A stretch of 64,000 nucleotides of DNA from Hymenobacter monticola (GCF_022811645.1 NZ_CP094534.1:2728001-2792000); one strand, 5' to 3'; shown: positions 1 through 8,775, counted from the stretch's first letter. Notes: a model not told the origin generated them from the letters alone. Made by a program: numbers and translations.

Positions 1-131
1 GCGGTTTTTTTATGCCCGTGAAGTTTGGCTGACGCCCACAGCCAGGCGAGGCATGCGGTGTAAGCGCTTTAAGAACAGCTCAACTACCGTTCCTCTTTTT
101 TAATCCCACACTAATCTTCCTCCGCTTCGGT

Positions 132-1112
132 ATGGCACGTAAAGACCTCCTCGACATCGCCTCGCTGCACCGTGAGGAAATCGAGTTTTTGCTCGACCAA
201 TCCACGTCCTTTAAAAAGCTGTTCACCCGCTCGGTGAAAAAAATCCCGGCGCTGGAGGGCAAGTCGGTGCTCATGCTTTTCTACGAGGCCAGCACGCGCA
301 CGCACTCGTCGTTCGAGGTGGCGGCCAAGCGCCTCTCGGCAGAGGTCACGAACTTCAATGTCGACCACTCCTCCATCACCAAGGGCGAGTCGGTGCGCGA
401 GACCATTGAGACGCTCCAGGCCATGCGCACCGACTACATTGTGGTGCGCCACAGCCATTCGGGCCTGCCCGGCATGATTGCCCGCCAAACCACGGCGGCG
501 GTCATCAACGCCGGCGACGGGGCCCACGAGCACCCCACCCAGGCGTTGCTCGACGCTTTCACCATCAAGGAAAAATTTCCCGACCCCCGCGGCAAAAAGG
601 TCCTCATCATCGGCGACATTCTGCACTCCCGCGTGGCGCGCTCCACCAGCACGCTGCTGCAAAAGCTGGGCGTGGAGGTGGCCTACCTCGGGCCGGGCTC
701 GCTGGTGCCCAAGTACGTGCCGGCCACCATTCCGCGCTTCACCGACTACGAGGCGGCCATGGCCTGGGGGCCCGACGTGGTGTACCTGCTTCGCGTGCAG
801 CTGGAACGCCAGGACGTGCAGTTTTTCCCCAGCGTGCGCGAATACCACCGCGTCTACGGCATCACCAATACCCGGCTGGCCGAAATCAGCGACCGGGGCC
901 TCTACATCATGCACCCGGGCCCCGTGAACCGCGGGGTGGAACTGTGCGACGCCGTGATGGACTATGAGCGCAGCCTCATCACCAACCAGGTCGAAAACGG
1001 GATTTCCGTGCGCATGGCCGTGCTCGACTGGCTTACGCCGGGCGGGGATTTTCCGCGGCAGGAATCGTATGTCGCCCCGCAGCGCGCCAACTCGACGGTA
1101 ATTATGCCCTGA
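132..1112 (+). CDS. pyrB: Aspartate carbamoyltransferase catalytic subunit
   Basis: Catalyses carbamoyl phosphate plus L-aspartate to N-carbamoyl-aspartate, the committed step of cytosolic pyrimidine synthesis. The 326-residue protein shows the carbamoyl-phosphate loop ASTRTHSSFE (about residues 56-65; the STRTH form is also seen in Bacillus-type enzymes), the HEHPTQALLDAF motif near residue 135 and HPGPVNRGVEL near residue 262. Length is normal for a catalytic chain. No pyrI regulatory chain lies beside it. The ATG at 132 opens directly into the conserved N-terminus. pyrC follows 77 nt downstream on the same strand, so the two probably form an operon. The first 131 bases of the window hold no recognisable gene. 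Confidence 0.97.
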   Translation: MARKDLLDIASLHREEIEFLLDQSTSFKKLFTRSVKKIPALEGKSVLMLFYEASTRTHSSFEVAAKRLSAEVTNFNVDHSSITKGESVRETIETLQAMRTDYIVVRHSHSGLPGMIARQTTAAVINAGDGAHEHPTQALLDAFTIKEKFPDPRGKKVLIIGDILHSRVARSTSTLLQKLGVEVAYLGPGSLVPKYVPATIPRFTDYEAAMAWGPDVVYLLRVQLERQDVQFFPSVREYHRVYGITNTRLAEISDRGLYIMHPGPVNRGVELCDAVMDYERSLITNQVENGISVRMAVLDWLTPGGDFPRQESYVAPQRANSTVIMP

Positions 1113-1189
1113 ACGCCGCGCGGCGACTGACTTCCTTTCTTAACCTTTATTTCCCAGAACCCTAGCGGGTTTACAGCAATTAGCACTTC

Positions 1190-2467
1190 ATGATTCTCCT
1201 TCAAAACGCCCGCATCGCCTCCGAAAACTCACCCACTCTGCTCGAGAGCGATGTCCTGATTGCCGAAGGAAAAATTCAGGACATGGGCAGCAAACTGGCC
1301 ATTCCCGAGGGGGCCCGCGTCATCGACGCGCGCGGTCGCATCCTGATGCCGGGCATGTTCGATGCCCACGTCCACTTCCGCGCTCCCGGCTTTGAGAACA
1401 AGGAAACCATCACCACGGGCAGCGAAGCGGCCATCAACGGCGGCGTGACCGGCGTGGTGATGATGCCCAACACCCGCCCGGCCCTCGACTCGGCCTCGGC
1501 GGTGGATGCGGTGCTCGAAAACGCGCGCCACCGGGCCCGCATTCCGGTGTACACGTCGGGCTGCGTGACCAAGAACCGCGAGGGCAAGGAGCTGGCCGAA
1601 ATCGAGGGCATGCGGGAACTCGGGGTGAAAATGCTCACCGACGACGGCGACACCACGGCCGACCCGGCCGTGCTGCTGCGGGCCATGCAGTACGCCACCG
1701 AGTTCGGGATGTTTTTTGCCAGCCACTGCGAAGTGCCGGAGCTGGCCGGGCCGCGCGCCCTCAACGAAGGCGTGATGAGCTACCGGCTCGGCATCAAGGG
1801 CTCGCCGGCCTGCGCCGAGGAAATCATCATCGACCGCGACATTCGCCTGGCCCGGGCGGCGGGAGCGCACGTGCACATTCAGCACGTGTCGAGCAAACTG
1901 GGCATGGAAACCATCCGCTGGTGGAAGTCGCGCGGCGACGTGAAGGTGACGGCCGAAGTGGCCCCGCACCACCTGCTGTTCACCGACGAGCACATCGGCG
2001 ACTACGACACGAACTACAAGATGAACCCGCCGCTGCGCACGCAGGCCGATTGTGATGCGCTGCTCGAAGGCCTTAAAGAAGGCGTCTTCGACCTCATTGC
2101 CACCGACCACGCGCCGCACACGCCGTTCGAGAAAGCGCAGGATTTCGTCAGCGCGCCCAACGGCATTACCGGCCTCGACACGGCCCTGGTGTCGCTTTAT
2201 CACCATTTTGTCGAGCCCGGTAAATTCGACTGGGACTTGGTGGTGAAGCGCTATTCAGCGGAGTCCCGCCGCCTGATGGGCCTGCCGGTGGCCGCCATCG
2301 AAGTGGGCCAACCCGCCGACTGCCTCTTGTTCGATACCGAAGCGGAAACCACCTTCACGAAGGATTTCATGAAATCTAAATCCCAGAACACACCCTTCAT
2401 CGACCAGACACTGAAAGGCCGGGTAGATATGGTGATTCTGGGGACGGAGGTTCTGTTGGAGCGCTAA
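1190..2467 (+). CDS. pyrC: Dihydroorotase
   Basis: Cyclises N-carbamoyl-aspartate to dihydroorotate, the step after PyrB. The 425-residue protein is an amidohydrolase-fold enzyme: metal ligands in DAHVHFRAPG (about residue 58), histidines in ASHCE (about 183) and IQHVSS (about 227), and the ATDHAPH signature near residue 306. This is the long class of dihydroorotase, as in Bacillus and most Bacteroidota. It lies 77 nt behind pyrB on the same strand. The stop codon is followed within 4 nt by a large inverted repeat. Confidence 0.96.
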   Translation: MILLQNARIASENSPTLLESDVLIAEGKIQDMGSKLAIPEGARVIDARGRILMPGMFDAHVHFRAPGFENKETITTGSEAAINGGVTGVVMMPNTRPALDSASAVDAVLENARHRARIPVYTSGCVTKNREGKELAEIEGMRELGVKMLTDDGDTTADPAVLLRAMQYATEFGMFFASHCEVPELAGPRALNEGVMSYRLGIKGSPACAEEIIIDRDIRLARAAGAHVHIQHVSSKLGMETIRWWKSRGDVKVTAEVAPHHLLFTDEHIGDYDTNYKMNPPLRTQADCDALLEGLKEGVFDLIATDHAPHTPFEKAQDFVSAPNGITGLDTALVSLYHHFVEPGKFDWDLVVKRYSAESRRLMGLPVAAIEVGQPADCLLFDTEAETTFTKDFMKSKSQNTPFIDQTLKGRVDMVILGTEVLLER

Positions 2468-2470
2468 GGG

Positions 2471-2578
2471 TAACCTCACCCCCGGCCCCTCTCCAATAGA
2501 GAGGAGAGCCACGACTGCGCGGACGTCTGCACTCGTTCGGCTCCCCTCTCCGCGGGAGAGGGGCCGGGGGTGAAGTTG
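2471..2578. repeat. Intergenic inverted repeat, GGCCCCTCTCC type
   Basis: Left arm 2471-2510 (ACCTCACCCCCGGCCCCTCT onward) pairs with right arm 2539-2578 (its near reverse complement, with small internal differences). A 28-nt spacer separates them. The element fills most of the pyrC-purE gap and starts 4 nt after the pyrC stop. It lacks a T-tract. It looks like a dispersed REP-like element rather than a plain terminator. Confidence 0.75.
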
Positions 2579-2674
2579 AACGGAACCGGCTCCCGAACGA
2601 GGGTTCGTCGCCACGCCCGAAATCAAGTTTATCCGAATACCCGGGGATGCCCGGCCCCTTTTACAAGGAACACC

Positions 2675-3202
2675 ATGAGTACCTCCACTAATAACCCCAG
2701 TCCCAACGCCACCGCCGAAACGCCCTTAATCGGCGTGGTGATGGGCTCCAGCAGCGACTGGGACACCATGCAGCACGCCGTGCAGATACTCACGCAATTT
2801 GGCGTGGCCCACGAAGCGCGCGTGGTGTCGGCCCACCGCATGCCCGACGACTTGTTTGCCTACGCTGAGCAAGCCGGGCCGCGCGGCCTGCAGGCCATCA
2901 TTGCCGGCGCGGGTGGGGCTGCCCACCTGCCGGGCATGCTGGCCGCCAAAACCACGGTGCCCGTACTGGGGGTGCCCGTGGCCAGCCGCCATTTGCAGGG
3001 AGTCGACTCATTGCACAGCATCGTGCAGATGCCCAAGGGCGTGCCCGTGGCCACGTTTGCCATTGGCACGGCCGGGGCGGCCAATGCCGCGCTGTTCGCA
3101 GTCAGCCAGTTGGCCCTGCACGACCCGGGCCTGGCAACGAAGCTGCAGGCATTTCGCGCCGAACAAACCGAGGCCGCTCGCGCCATGACGCTGCCGGTAT
3201 GA
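2675..3202 (+). CDS. purE: N5-carboxyaminoimidazole ribonucleotide mutase
   Basis: Converts N5-CAIR, made by PurK, to CAIR in purine synthesis. The class I PurE signature is clear: [13 protein letters not shown] near the N-terminus, VVSAHRMPD, then [17 protein letters not shown] and the [14 protein letters not shown] region. The open frame extends upstream to 2570, but that part is the inverted repeat. The ATG at 2675 has AAGGA 6 nt upstream and leaves about 15 residues before the conserved core, giving 175 residues. Its stop overlaps the purK start (ATGA), so the two are translationally coupled. Confidence 0.95.
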   Translation: MSTSTNNPSPNATAETPLIGVVMGSSSDWDTMQHAVQILTQFGVAHEARVVSAHRMPDDLFAYAEQAGPRGLQAIIAGAGGAAHLPGMLAAKTTVPVLGVPVASRHLQGVDSLHSIVQMPKGVPVATFAIGTAGAANAALFAVSQLALHDPGLATKLQAFRAEQTEAARAMTLPV

Positions 3203-4449
3203 ATGACGAAATGCACATTGCCGCGATGACCCCGGTTTTTCCGGGCAGTGTAGACGCTGCGGGCCGGCCGGCTACCCTAGGGGTGCTGGGGGGCGGCCAG
3301 TTAGGCCGCATGTTTGTGCACGCCGCCCAGCGCCTGGGCTACTTCACTGCCGTGCTGGAGCCTGACGCGCAAAGCCCGGCCGGGCTGGTGAGCCATCACC
3401 ACATCCAGACCGACTACGACGACCCGACCGGGCTGGCGCAGTTGGCCGAACTGTGCCAGGCCATCACCACTGAGTTTGAAAACGTGCCCGCCCAGGCCCT
3501 GCAAACACTGGCCAACACCCGCCCCGTGGCGCCGGGCGCGGCCGTGGTGGGCATAGCCCAAGACCGCATCGAAGAGAAAGCTCACTTTGTGGCCTGTGCC
3601 GATGCATCGGGAGTGACCTGTGCGCCCTATGCGGTGATTCAAACCCCAGCTCAGCTGCAGGCAGTCCTGGACGAGCGCACCGACTTGCTGCCCGGCATCC
3701 TGAAAACCGCGCGCCTGGGTTACGACGGCAAGGGCCAGGTGCGCGTTAGGACCGCCGAGGACCTTGCGGCCGCCTGGGTAGAGCTGGGCGGCGTGGCCTG
3801 TGTGCTGGAGAAGATGCTGCCGCTCACCGCCGAGTGTTCGGTGCTGGTGGGGCGGGGCTGGGACGGGCAGGTTGTGAGCTTTGCCCCGCAGCGTAATGTG
3901 CACGTCGAGGGCATTTTGGCCGTGACGCACGCCTACGAAGGCAACATGCCGCCTGCCCTGGCCACCAGAGCCCGCGACGCGGCCGTGGCCATCGCGCAGC
4001 AACTCGGCTATGTTGGGGTGCTGTGCGTGGAGTTTTTTGTGGTGGCCGATGGCAGTGCGCACGGTGGCCTGGTAGTGAATGAGATGGCCCCGCGACCGCA
4101 CAACAGCGGCCACTACACCCTGGACGCCTGCGACGCCTCGCAGTTTGACCTGCAGGTGCACGCCATGGCGGGCCTGCCCTTGCCGCAGCCGCGCCAGCAT
4201 TCGCCGGCTATCATGCTGAACCTGCTGGGCGAGGTGTGGTTTGACGCCAGCGGCCAGCGGCGTGAGCCGGACTGGTCAGCCGTGTTGCGCCTGCCGGGCA
4301 CGCACCTGCACCTGTATGGCAAGCTGGACGCGCGCGCCGGCCGCAAGATGGGCCACCTGACCATCACCGGCCCAGACGTCGCCGGTGTGAAAGCGGTGGC
4401 GCGGCAGGCCGCTGATTTGCTCGGCTTGCCAGGGCTGGACGTTGGCTAG
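3199..4449 (+). CDS. purK: N5-carboxyaminoimidazole ribonucleotide synthase
   Basis: ATP-grasp enzyme that carboxylates AIR to N5-CAIR for PurE. The N-terminal nucleotide-fold motif [22 protein letters not shown] starts at about residue 27. It is followed by TEFENVP, the ATP-grasp segment [14 protein letters not shown], and the metal/ATP residues in [15 protein letters not shown] (about residue 292). The 416 residues are slightly longer than usual because of about 25 extra N-terminal residues. A later start is possible, but the ATG at 3199 overlaps the purE stop, the usual arrangement for this pair. Confidence 0.96.
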   Translation: MNDEMHIAAMTPVFPGSVDAAGRPATLGVLGGGQLGRMFVHAAQRLGYFTAVLEPDAQSPAGLVSHHHIQTDYDDPTGLAQLAELCQAITTEFENVPAQALQTLANTRPVAPGAAVVGIAQDRIEEKAHFVACADASGVTCAPYAVIQTPAQLQAVLDERTDLLPGILKTARLGYDGKGQVRVRTAEDLAAAWVELGGVACVLEKMLPLTAECSVLVGRGWDGQVVSFAPQRNVHVEGILAVTHAYEGNMPPALATRARDAAVAIAQQLGYVGVLCVEFFVVADGSAHGGLVVNEMAPRPHNSGHYTLDACDASQFDLQVHAMAGLPLPQPRQHSPAIMLNLLGEVWFDASGQRREPDWSAVLRLPGTHLHLYGKLDARAGRKMGHLTITGPDVAGVKAVARQAADLLGLPGLDVG

Positions 4450-4601
4450 GGGCTCTTGCTCACTGGCCAGCCGCGCTTTAGCGCCTCTTTTTCGCTGCCC
4501 TTGTTCATCAAATGAGCGAATTTGGAGTGGCCCGCAAGAGCTCATAAGACGAGTCAGGGAATTGACCGTTTCGGTGAACGGGATTTCCAAAGCTGGGGCG
4601 T

Positions 4602-4609
4602 TACCTTGG
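4602..4609 (+). promoter_or_regulatory. Possible -7 element
   Basis: TACCTTGG differs at one position from the Bacteroidota consensus TAnnTTTG and ends only 4 nt before the ATG at 4614. If used, the transcript would be nearly leaderless. No well-placed TTG element was found. Confidence 0.25.
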
Positions 4610-4613
4610 GCGC

Positions 4614-4961
4614 ATGAAAAAGCTTCTTATTCTGAGTGCGTGCCTGTTGGCCCTGTGGGCATCTCCCATGCCTGCGCTGGCCGGCGAGCCGAGCGTGGTG
4701 GTCGTGCGGATTGTGGACGGCGGCGGCCAGGTGTTTGTCACGCTGGCGGGCCCACATGGGCGCAAGGAGGAATTTACCTTCAAAAAAGAATCCGACAAAG
4801 CCGACGGCGCACTGTTTGGCGCTATGCACGCGGCCACGCAAGGGTATCAACGCGTGCTGGAAAAGCTTTACCGCGAGGGGTACGAATTGAAAAGCACTGT
4901 TCCCAGCAGCGCTACGGCGACAAACCCCTTCACCACATTGGTCTTTGTGAAGCCGGGGTAG
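4614..4961 (+). CDS. Small exported protein of unknown function
   Basis: I do not recognise a family. The 115-residue product has a typical signal peptide (MKK start, hydrophobic core LLILSACLLALWA, likely cleavage after PALAG near residue 24). The short mature domain contains a GGGQVFVTLAGP segment and ends in LVFVKPG, which suggests a small beta-rich periplasmic protein. A charged stretch KEEFTFKKESDKADG lies in the middle. It stands alone, 164 nt after purK and convergent with the glycan operon. A longer frame at 4442-5059 covers the same DNA but has no protein-like features. Confidence 0.75.
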   Translation: MKKLLILSACLLALWASPMPALAGEPSVVVVRIVDGGGQVFVTLAGPHGRKEEFTFKKESDKADGALFGAMHAATQGYQRVLEKLYREGYELKSTVPSSATATNPFTTLVFVKPG

Positions 4962-5131
4962 CCGGTTGGCGCGGCCTGTGGGCCACCGGGGTGGAAATGC
5001 ACCCGTGTGCTTCTCTTCGAAGTTTCCTTTTGCCCACAGGACTTTTCCGGCTGACGTAAAAATGCTTTCCTAAGTTTCTAAGCATAGGCAGCCGCTTCTG
5101 CAAAAGAAGCTCTGGCGGATGGTGTTGGTGA

Positions 5132-6301
5132 CTACCCCAGCGCCTCCGTCAGTGCCTCTTTCACGCGGCGCAACTCCCCGTCGCCCATAGCGGTGCCGCT
5201 GGGCAGGCACAGGCCTCTTTCAAATAAATCGGCGCACACGGCACCGCCGTACACGGGCGCGTCGGCGAAGAGGGGCTGCAGGTGCAGGGGTTTCCAGAGC
5301 GGCCGGCTCTCGATGTTGCGGGTTTCGAGGTGCAGGCGCAGGGTTTCGGGTGTGAGGGCGCGGCCTGGTGCGCCGTCGGCGGTTGGGTCGACGGGGTTTA
5401 TTAGAATGGTGGTGAGCCAGCGGTTGGAGCGGCTGTCAGCCGCCTCCGGCGCCGGGGCCACCGTGATGCCGGGTAGTGCCGCGAGGTGCTCGCGGTACCA
5501 AGCAAAGATTTCGCGGCGGCGCTTCACCCGGTCGGGCAGCAGCTCCATCTGGCCGCGGCCGATGCCGGCGAGGATGTTGCTCAGGCGGTAGTTGTAACCC
5601 AGCTGCGAGTGCTGGTAGTGGGGCGCGTCGTCCTTGGCCTGGGTGGCCAGGAAGCGGGCCCGCTCGGCCAGGGCGCGGTCGTAGGTGACGAGGGCGCCGC
5701 CGCCGCTGGTAGTCAGAATCTTGTTGCCATTGAACGAGAACACGCCCACCCGCCCGAAGCCGCCCAGCGGCTGCTGCTGCCACTCCGAACCCAGGGCTTC
5801 GGCGGCATCTTCGAGGATGGGAATGTCGAATTCCTTCGTCAAAGCCAGGATTTCGGGAAGCTTGGCGGGCATGCCGTACAGGTGCACCAGGATAAGGGCT
5901 TTGGGCTTTTTACCTTTCGCAATGCGGTCCATAATGGCTTCGCGCAGGCGCTCGGGGCACAGGTTCCAGGTGTCGGGCTCGCTGTCGATGAAAACGGGCG
6001 TGGCCCCCAGGTACACCACCGGATTGGCCGTGGCCACAAAGGTGAAGGAGGGGCACAGCACCTCATCGCCCGGCCCCACGCCCAGCAAAATCAGCCCCAG
6101 GTGAATAGCCGCTGTGCCTGAACTCAGCGCCACGCAATAGGGCACGCCCGTGGCCGCGCAGATGTCGGCCTCAAACCCCGCCAGGTTGGGCCCGGCCGGC
6201 GCCACCCAGTTGTCCTCAATGGCCTTGTGCACGTAGTTGAGTTCGTGCCGGCCGAGGTGGGGCGGGGAAAGGTAGAGACGGTCGTAATCCTGGCTGCGCA
6301 T
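5132..6301 (-). CDS. DegT/DnrJ/EryC1/StrS aminotransferase (PglE-like)
   Basis: PLP-dependent sugar aminotransferase of about normal length (389 residues). Near the N-terminus is LSPPHLGRHELNYVHKAIEDNWVAP, typical of the family. The cofactor region has SSGTAAIHLGL (about residue 79) and EDAAEALGS, and the Schiff-base lysine lies in FSFNGNKILTT (about residue 195). It is the last gene of an operon with a NeuD/PglD-type acetyltransferase and a sugar-phosphate transferase. That set matches the PglE-PglD-PglC enzymes for UDP-2,4-diacetamido-trideoxyhexose, so a UDP-4-keto sugar substrate is likely (inference). The 4,6-dehydratase (PglF) is not in this window. Confidence is high for the family and moderate for the substrate. 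Confidence 0.92.
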   Translation of the reverse strand: MRSQDYDRLYLSPPHLGRHELNYVHKAIEDNWVAPAGPNLAGFEADICAATGVPYCVALSSGTAAIHLGLILLGVGPGDEVLCPSFTFVATANPVVYLGATPVFIDSEPDTWNLCPERLREAIMDRIAKGKKPKALILVHLYGMPAKLPEILALTKEFDIPILEDAAEALGSEWQQQPLGGFGRVGVFSFNGNKILTTSGGGALVTYDRALAERARFLATQAKDDAPHYQHSQLGYNYRLSNILAGIGRGQMELLPDRVKRRREIFAWYREHLAALPGITVAPAPEAADSRSNRWLTTILINPVDPTADGAPGRALTPETLRLHLETRNIESRPLWKPLHLQPLFADAPVYGGAVCADLFERGLCLPSGTAMGDGELRRVKEALTEALG

Positions 6302-6309
6302 TTTAGGAA

Positions 6310-6454
6310 GTGTTGAATGTAGAGGGTTGAATGTTGAGTCGGAGAAGAAGCTGGTAGCTGGTTCACCCTTTATGATTCAACACTTAAATAAGAGAACGAG
6401 GGAGCAGAAAGGCGGCGGAATTAATTCAACACTCAACATTCAACCCTCAACACT
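6310..6454. repeat. Type A low-complexity inverted repeat, copy 1
   Basis: Left arm 6310-6340 and right arm 6425-6454 are reverse complements built from the core GAGGGTTGAATGTTGAG and variants, around an 84-nt spacer. The right arm overlaps the end of the acetyltransferase gene: the repeat supplies the last four codons and the TGA stop. The left arm lies 8 nt upstream of the aminotransferase start. Confidence 0.85.
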
Positions 6455-7141
6455 CCCGATTGCTTTGGCCGGCACGCCTACGGCCGTGACGCCGGCCGGC
6501 AGGTCGCGCACCACCACGGCGCCAGCGCCCACAATGCTGCCCGCACCTACGGCCACGCTCTGAATCACGGTGGCGTTGGCGCCCAGGTAGCAGCCAGTGC
6601 CCAACTGCACCGCGCCGCTCACGTTGGCGTGGGGCATCAGAGAACAGAAATCGGCCAGCACGGCATCGTGGCCCACAGTGCAGCCCAGGTTGAGCAGCAC
6701 GAAGCGGCCCAGCGAAATATCACAAGTCAACAGGCAGCCTTGCTGGATGATGCAACCTTCGCCCAGCGTGATGCGCTGGTAGGCAGTGGGTTCTACCTGA
6801 GGGTGCACCAGAGGCGGGAAAGTGAGCTTATCGGAGGTAAGGCGGCCCACCACGGCGGCCCGGCCAGCCGAGCTGCCCACGGCCACGGCCACGGCCAGCG
6901 GCTCGGCGGTAGCGTTGAGGTCGGCGGCGGTGCCGAGGTAGGGGAGGCCGGCCACGGTGGGCGTGGCCGGCGGCTGGTCGTCGTAGAAGCCGCGCACGTC
7001 CCAGGTGGGGTGGCGGGCGTTGAGCTGCCGCAGCAGCAGCAGCACTTCGCGGCCCAGCCCGCCTGCCCCGAAAATGACAAGCGGCGCGCCGGCTTCTTCG
7101 GCTTCGTATTCAGAAAAAAACAGAGAGGTCATGGGCATCAT
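6440..7141 (-). CDS. NeuD/PglD-family sugar O/N-acetyltransferase
   Basis: Left-handed beta-helix acetyltransferase of the PglD/NeuD type (233 residues). The N-terminal nucleotide-binding domain has VIFGAGGLGREVLLLL (about residue 22). The hexapeptide-repeat half contains the family histidine region TVGHDAVLADF (about residue 155), then SGAVQLGTGCYLGANATVIQ and AGAVVVRDLP. It probably transfers acetyl from acetyl-CoA to a UDP-amino-sugar made by the adjacent aminotransferase (inference). The start abuts the stop of the upstream sugar transferase, so the genes are coupled. The last residues (SVEG) and the stop codon lie in a type A repeat, which suggests the repeat replaced the original C-terminus. 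Confidence 0.92.
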   Translation of the reverse strand: MMPMTSLFFSEYEAEEAGAPLVIFGAGGLGREVLLLLRQLNARHPTWDVRGFYDDQPPATPTVAGLPYLGTAADLNATAEPLAVAVAVGSSAGRAAVVGRLTSDKLTFPPLVHPQVEPTAYQRITLGEGCIIQQGCLLTCDISLGRFVLLNLGCTVGHDAVLADFCSLMPHANVSGAVQLGTGCYLGANATVIQSVAVGAGSIVGAGAVVVRDLPAGVTAVGVPAKAIGSVEG

Positions 7142-7810
7142 CTACGGAGAAACGGATGGGGGCGGCGTGCCCCGGAAGGGTATGGTAGTGGCCTGCCCGG
7201 GCGCCGTGATGCCGCTGCCGCGCAGCACGCGCCCAGCGGTGCGCCACAAGATGGCCAGGTCCAGGCGCCAGCTCAGGTGGTCGACGTACCACACGTCGAA
7301 GGCAAATTTTTCTTCCCAGCCGATGGCGTTGCGGCCGTTCACTTGCGCCCAGCCGGTGAGGCCGGGCCGCACCTCGTGGCGGCGGGCCTGGGTAGGCGAG
7401 TACAGCGGCAGGTACTCGGGCAGCAGCGGGCGCGGGCCCACCAGGCTCAGGTCGCCGCGCACGATGTTCCAGAGCTGGGGCAGCTCATCGAGCGAGGTGG
7501 CGCGCAGCGAGCGGCCCAACCGCGTCAGGCGCTCGGCATCGGGCCGGAGCTGGCCGATGGCGTCGCGCGCGTCGGTCATGGTTTGGAGCTTGTAGAGCGT
7601 GAATAGCCGCCCGTGCCAGCCCGGCCGCACCTGCCGAAACAGCCAGCGCCCGCGGTTCTGGGCCGCGGCCAGGGCCGCCGCGCCCGCCAGCAGCGGCAGC
7701 GTGAGCAGCAGCAGCGGCCCGGCCAGCGCCAGGTCGAGCAGGCGCTTGCCGTGGCGGACGTAGAAGGAGTTTTGAATGTTGAGGGTTGAATGTTGAGTTG
7801 CCTCAGCCAT
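7142..7810 (-). CDS. Bacterial sugar transferase (PglC/WcaJ-like initiating enzyme)
   Basis: Membrane phosphoglycosyltransferase that loads a sugar phosphate onto undecaprenyl phosphate. It has one N-terminal hydrophobic segment (LALAGPLLLLTLPLLAGAAAL), then the catalytic part: the RQVRPGWHGRLFTLYKLQTM motif, LRATSLDELPQLWNIVRGDLSLVGPRPLLPEY and GLTGWAQVNGRN. It is first in the PglC-PglD-PglE-like operon. Family members usually start just before the FYVRHGKRLLDL equivalent, but no start codon exists there. The frame instead runs back through type A repeat DNA to an ATG at 7810 or a GTG at 7867. The N-terminus therefore includes repeat-encoded residues (TQHSTLNIQN), or the true start is non-canonical. 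Confidence 0.9.
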   Translation of the reverse strand: MAEATQHSTLNIQNSFYVRHGKRLLDLALAGPLLLLTLPLLAGAAALAAAQNRGRWLFRQVRPGWHGRLFTLYKLQTMTDARDAIGQLRPDAERLTRLGRSLRATSLDELPQLWNIVRGDLSLVGPRPLLPEYLPLYSPTQARRHEVRPGLTGWAQVNGRNAIGWEEKFAFDVWYVDHLSWRLDLAILWRTAGRVLRGSGITAPGQATTIPFRGTPPPSVSP

Positions 7811-7907
7811 AAACAAAGGTAGGACTCGGTACTTTGCTGGCTGAAAGTAGGGAGAGCGTTGAGCCACTCAAATTCAACTCAACATTCAACCCTCAAAACT
7901 CAACCCT
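7769..7907. repeat. Type A low-complexity inverted repeat, copy 2
   Basis: Left arm 7769-7800 and right arm 7866-7907 share the core GAGGGTTGAATGTTGAG in opposite orientation around a 65-nt spacer. This copy lies between divergent genes. The left arm is inside the sugar-transferase frame and the right arm ends 6 nt before the ispE start. The spacer holds promoter-like motifs on both strands. Confidence 0.85.
7814..7836. promoter_or_regulatory. Back-to-back divergent -7-like elements in repeat spacer
   Basis: On the minus strand, TACCTTTG (7821 down to 7814) matches TAnnTTTG and points at the sugar-transferase operon. On the plus strand, TACTTTG (7830-7836, one base short in the spacer) points at ispE. 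No clear TTG partner was seen for either. The minus motif ends only 3 nt before the ATG at 7810. Confidence 0.4.
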
Positions 7908-7913
7908 TCAAGG

Positions 7914-8735
7914 ATGCTCGTCTTTCCCAACGCCAAGCTCAACCTCGGCCTCTACGTCACCCAGCGCCGGCCCGACGGCTTCCACACCCTCGAGTCCGTC
8001 TTCGTGCCCCTGCCCTGGACCGATGCGCTGGAGATTTTGCCTGCCGCGCCTGGCCAGCCCACCAGCATCACGCTCACCGGCCGCCCCATCCCCGGCGACC
8101 CAGCCAGCAACCTTTGCGTGCGGGCCTACGAGCTGCTGCAGGCCGATTTGCCGCAGCTGCCGCCGGTGCAGCTGTATCTGCATAAGATTGTGCCCATCGG
8201 CGCCGGCCTGGGCGGCGGCTCGGCCGATGCCGCCTTTGCCCTGAAGGCAGCGAATGACCTGTTTGGCTTGAATTTAACAGCCGAAGCCCTCGAAAGCTAC
8301 GCCCGCCGACTGGGCTCCGACTGTGCTTTTTTCATTCGCAACAAGCCCGTGCTGGCCGTGGAAAAGGGCGACGTATTCGAGGAAATCGACCTGACGCTGA
8401 CCGGTACGAGCTGCGTGGTGGTATATCCCAATCTGCACATCAGCACGGCCGAGGCATACATTCGGATTGTGCCGCAGGCGCCTAAGTTTCCGCTGCGCGA
8501 AGCTCTGGCCCAACCCATGAGCACCTGGCGCGAAACCGTCAGCAACGATTTCGAAACGGCCCTGACGCCCGCGCACCCGGTGCTGGCGGAAATTAAAAAG
8601 CAGCTTTACGAAGCCGGGGCCACTTATGCGAGCTTGTCGGGTTCGGGCTCGGCGGTGTACGGGCTCTGGGAAGCTGGGGAGCCGGCGGCTACGGTGTGGC
8701 CGCCTGAATATGCAGTATGGCAAGGCGTGCTGTAG
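7914..8735 (+). CDS. ispE: 4-diphosphocytidyl-2-C-methyl-D-erythritol kinase
   Basis: Phosphorylates CDP-methylerythritol in the MEP isoprenoid pathway. GHMP-kinase features are present: FPNAKLNLGLYVTQRRPDGFH at the N-terminus, the ATP-binding motif PIGAGLGGGSADAAF (about residue 91), and the C-terminal SLSGSGSAVYGL. The 273 residues fit the family. The ATG at 7914 is the only start compatible with the conserved FPNAKLNLGL opening. Its stop codon lies inside a perfect 42-nt palindrome shared with the convergent EamA gene. Confidence 0.96.
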   Translation: MLVFPNAKLNLGLYVTQRRPDGFHTLESVFVPLPWTDALEILPAAPGQPTSITLTGRPIPGDPASNLCVRAYELLQADLPQLPPVQLYLHKIVPIGAGLGGGSADAAFALKAANDLFGLNLTAEALESYARRLGSDCAFFIRNKPVLAVEKGDVFEEIDLTLTGTSCVVVYPNLHISTAEAYIRIVPQAPKFPLREALAQPMSTWRETVSNDFETALTPAHPVLAEIKKQLYEAGATYASLSGSGSAVYGLWEAGEPAATVWPPEYAVWQGVL

Positions 8736-8775
8736 AACGAGTACCCCGAAGCTCCTGCTTCGGGGTACTCGTTCT
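8734..8775. terminator. Perfect 19-bp palindrome between convergent stops
   Basis: AGAACGAGTACCCCGAAGC pairs perfectly with its reverse complement around a TCCT loop. It overlaps the ispE stop (8733-8735) and ends 2 nt before the EamA stop. It may act as a bidirectional terminator, although there is no T-tract. The same GTACCCCGAAGCTCC core recurs at 14147-14240 and 28344-28431, so it is also a member of a dispersed family. Confidence 0.7.
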
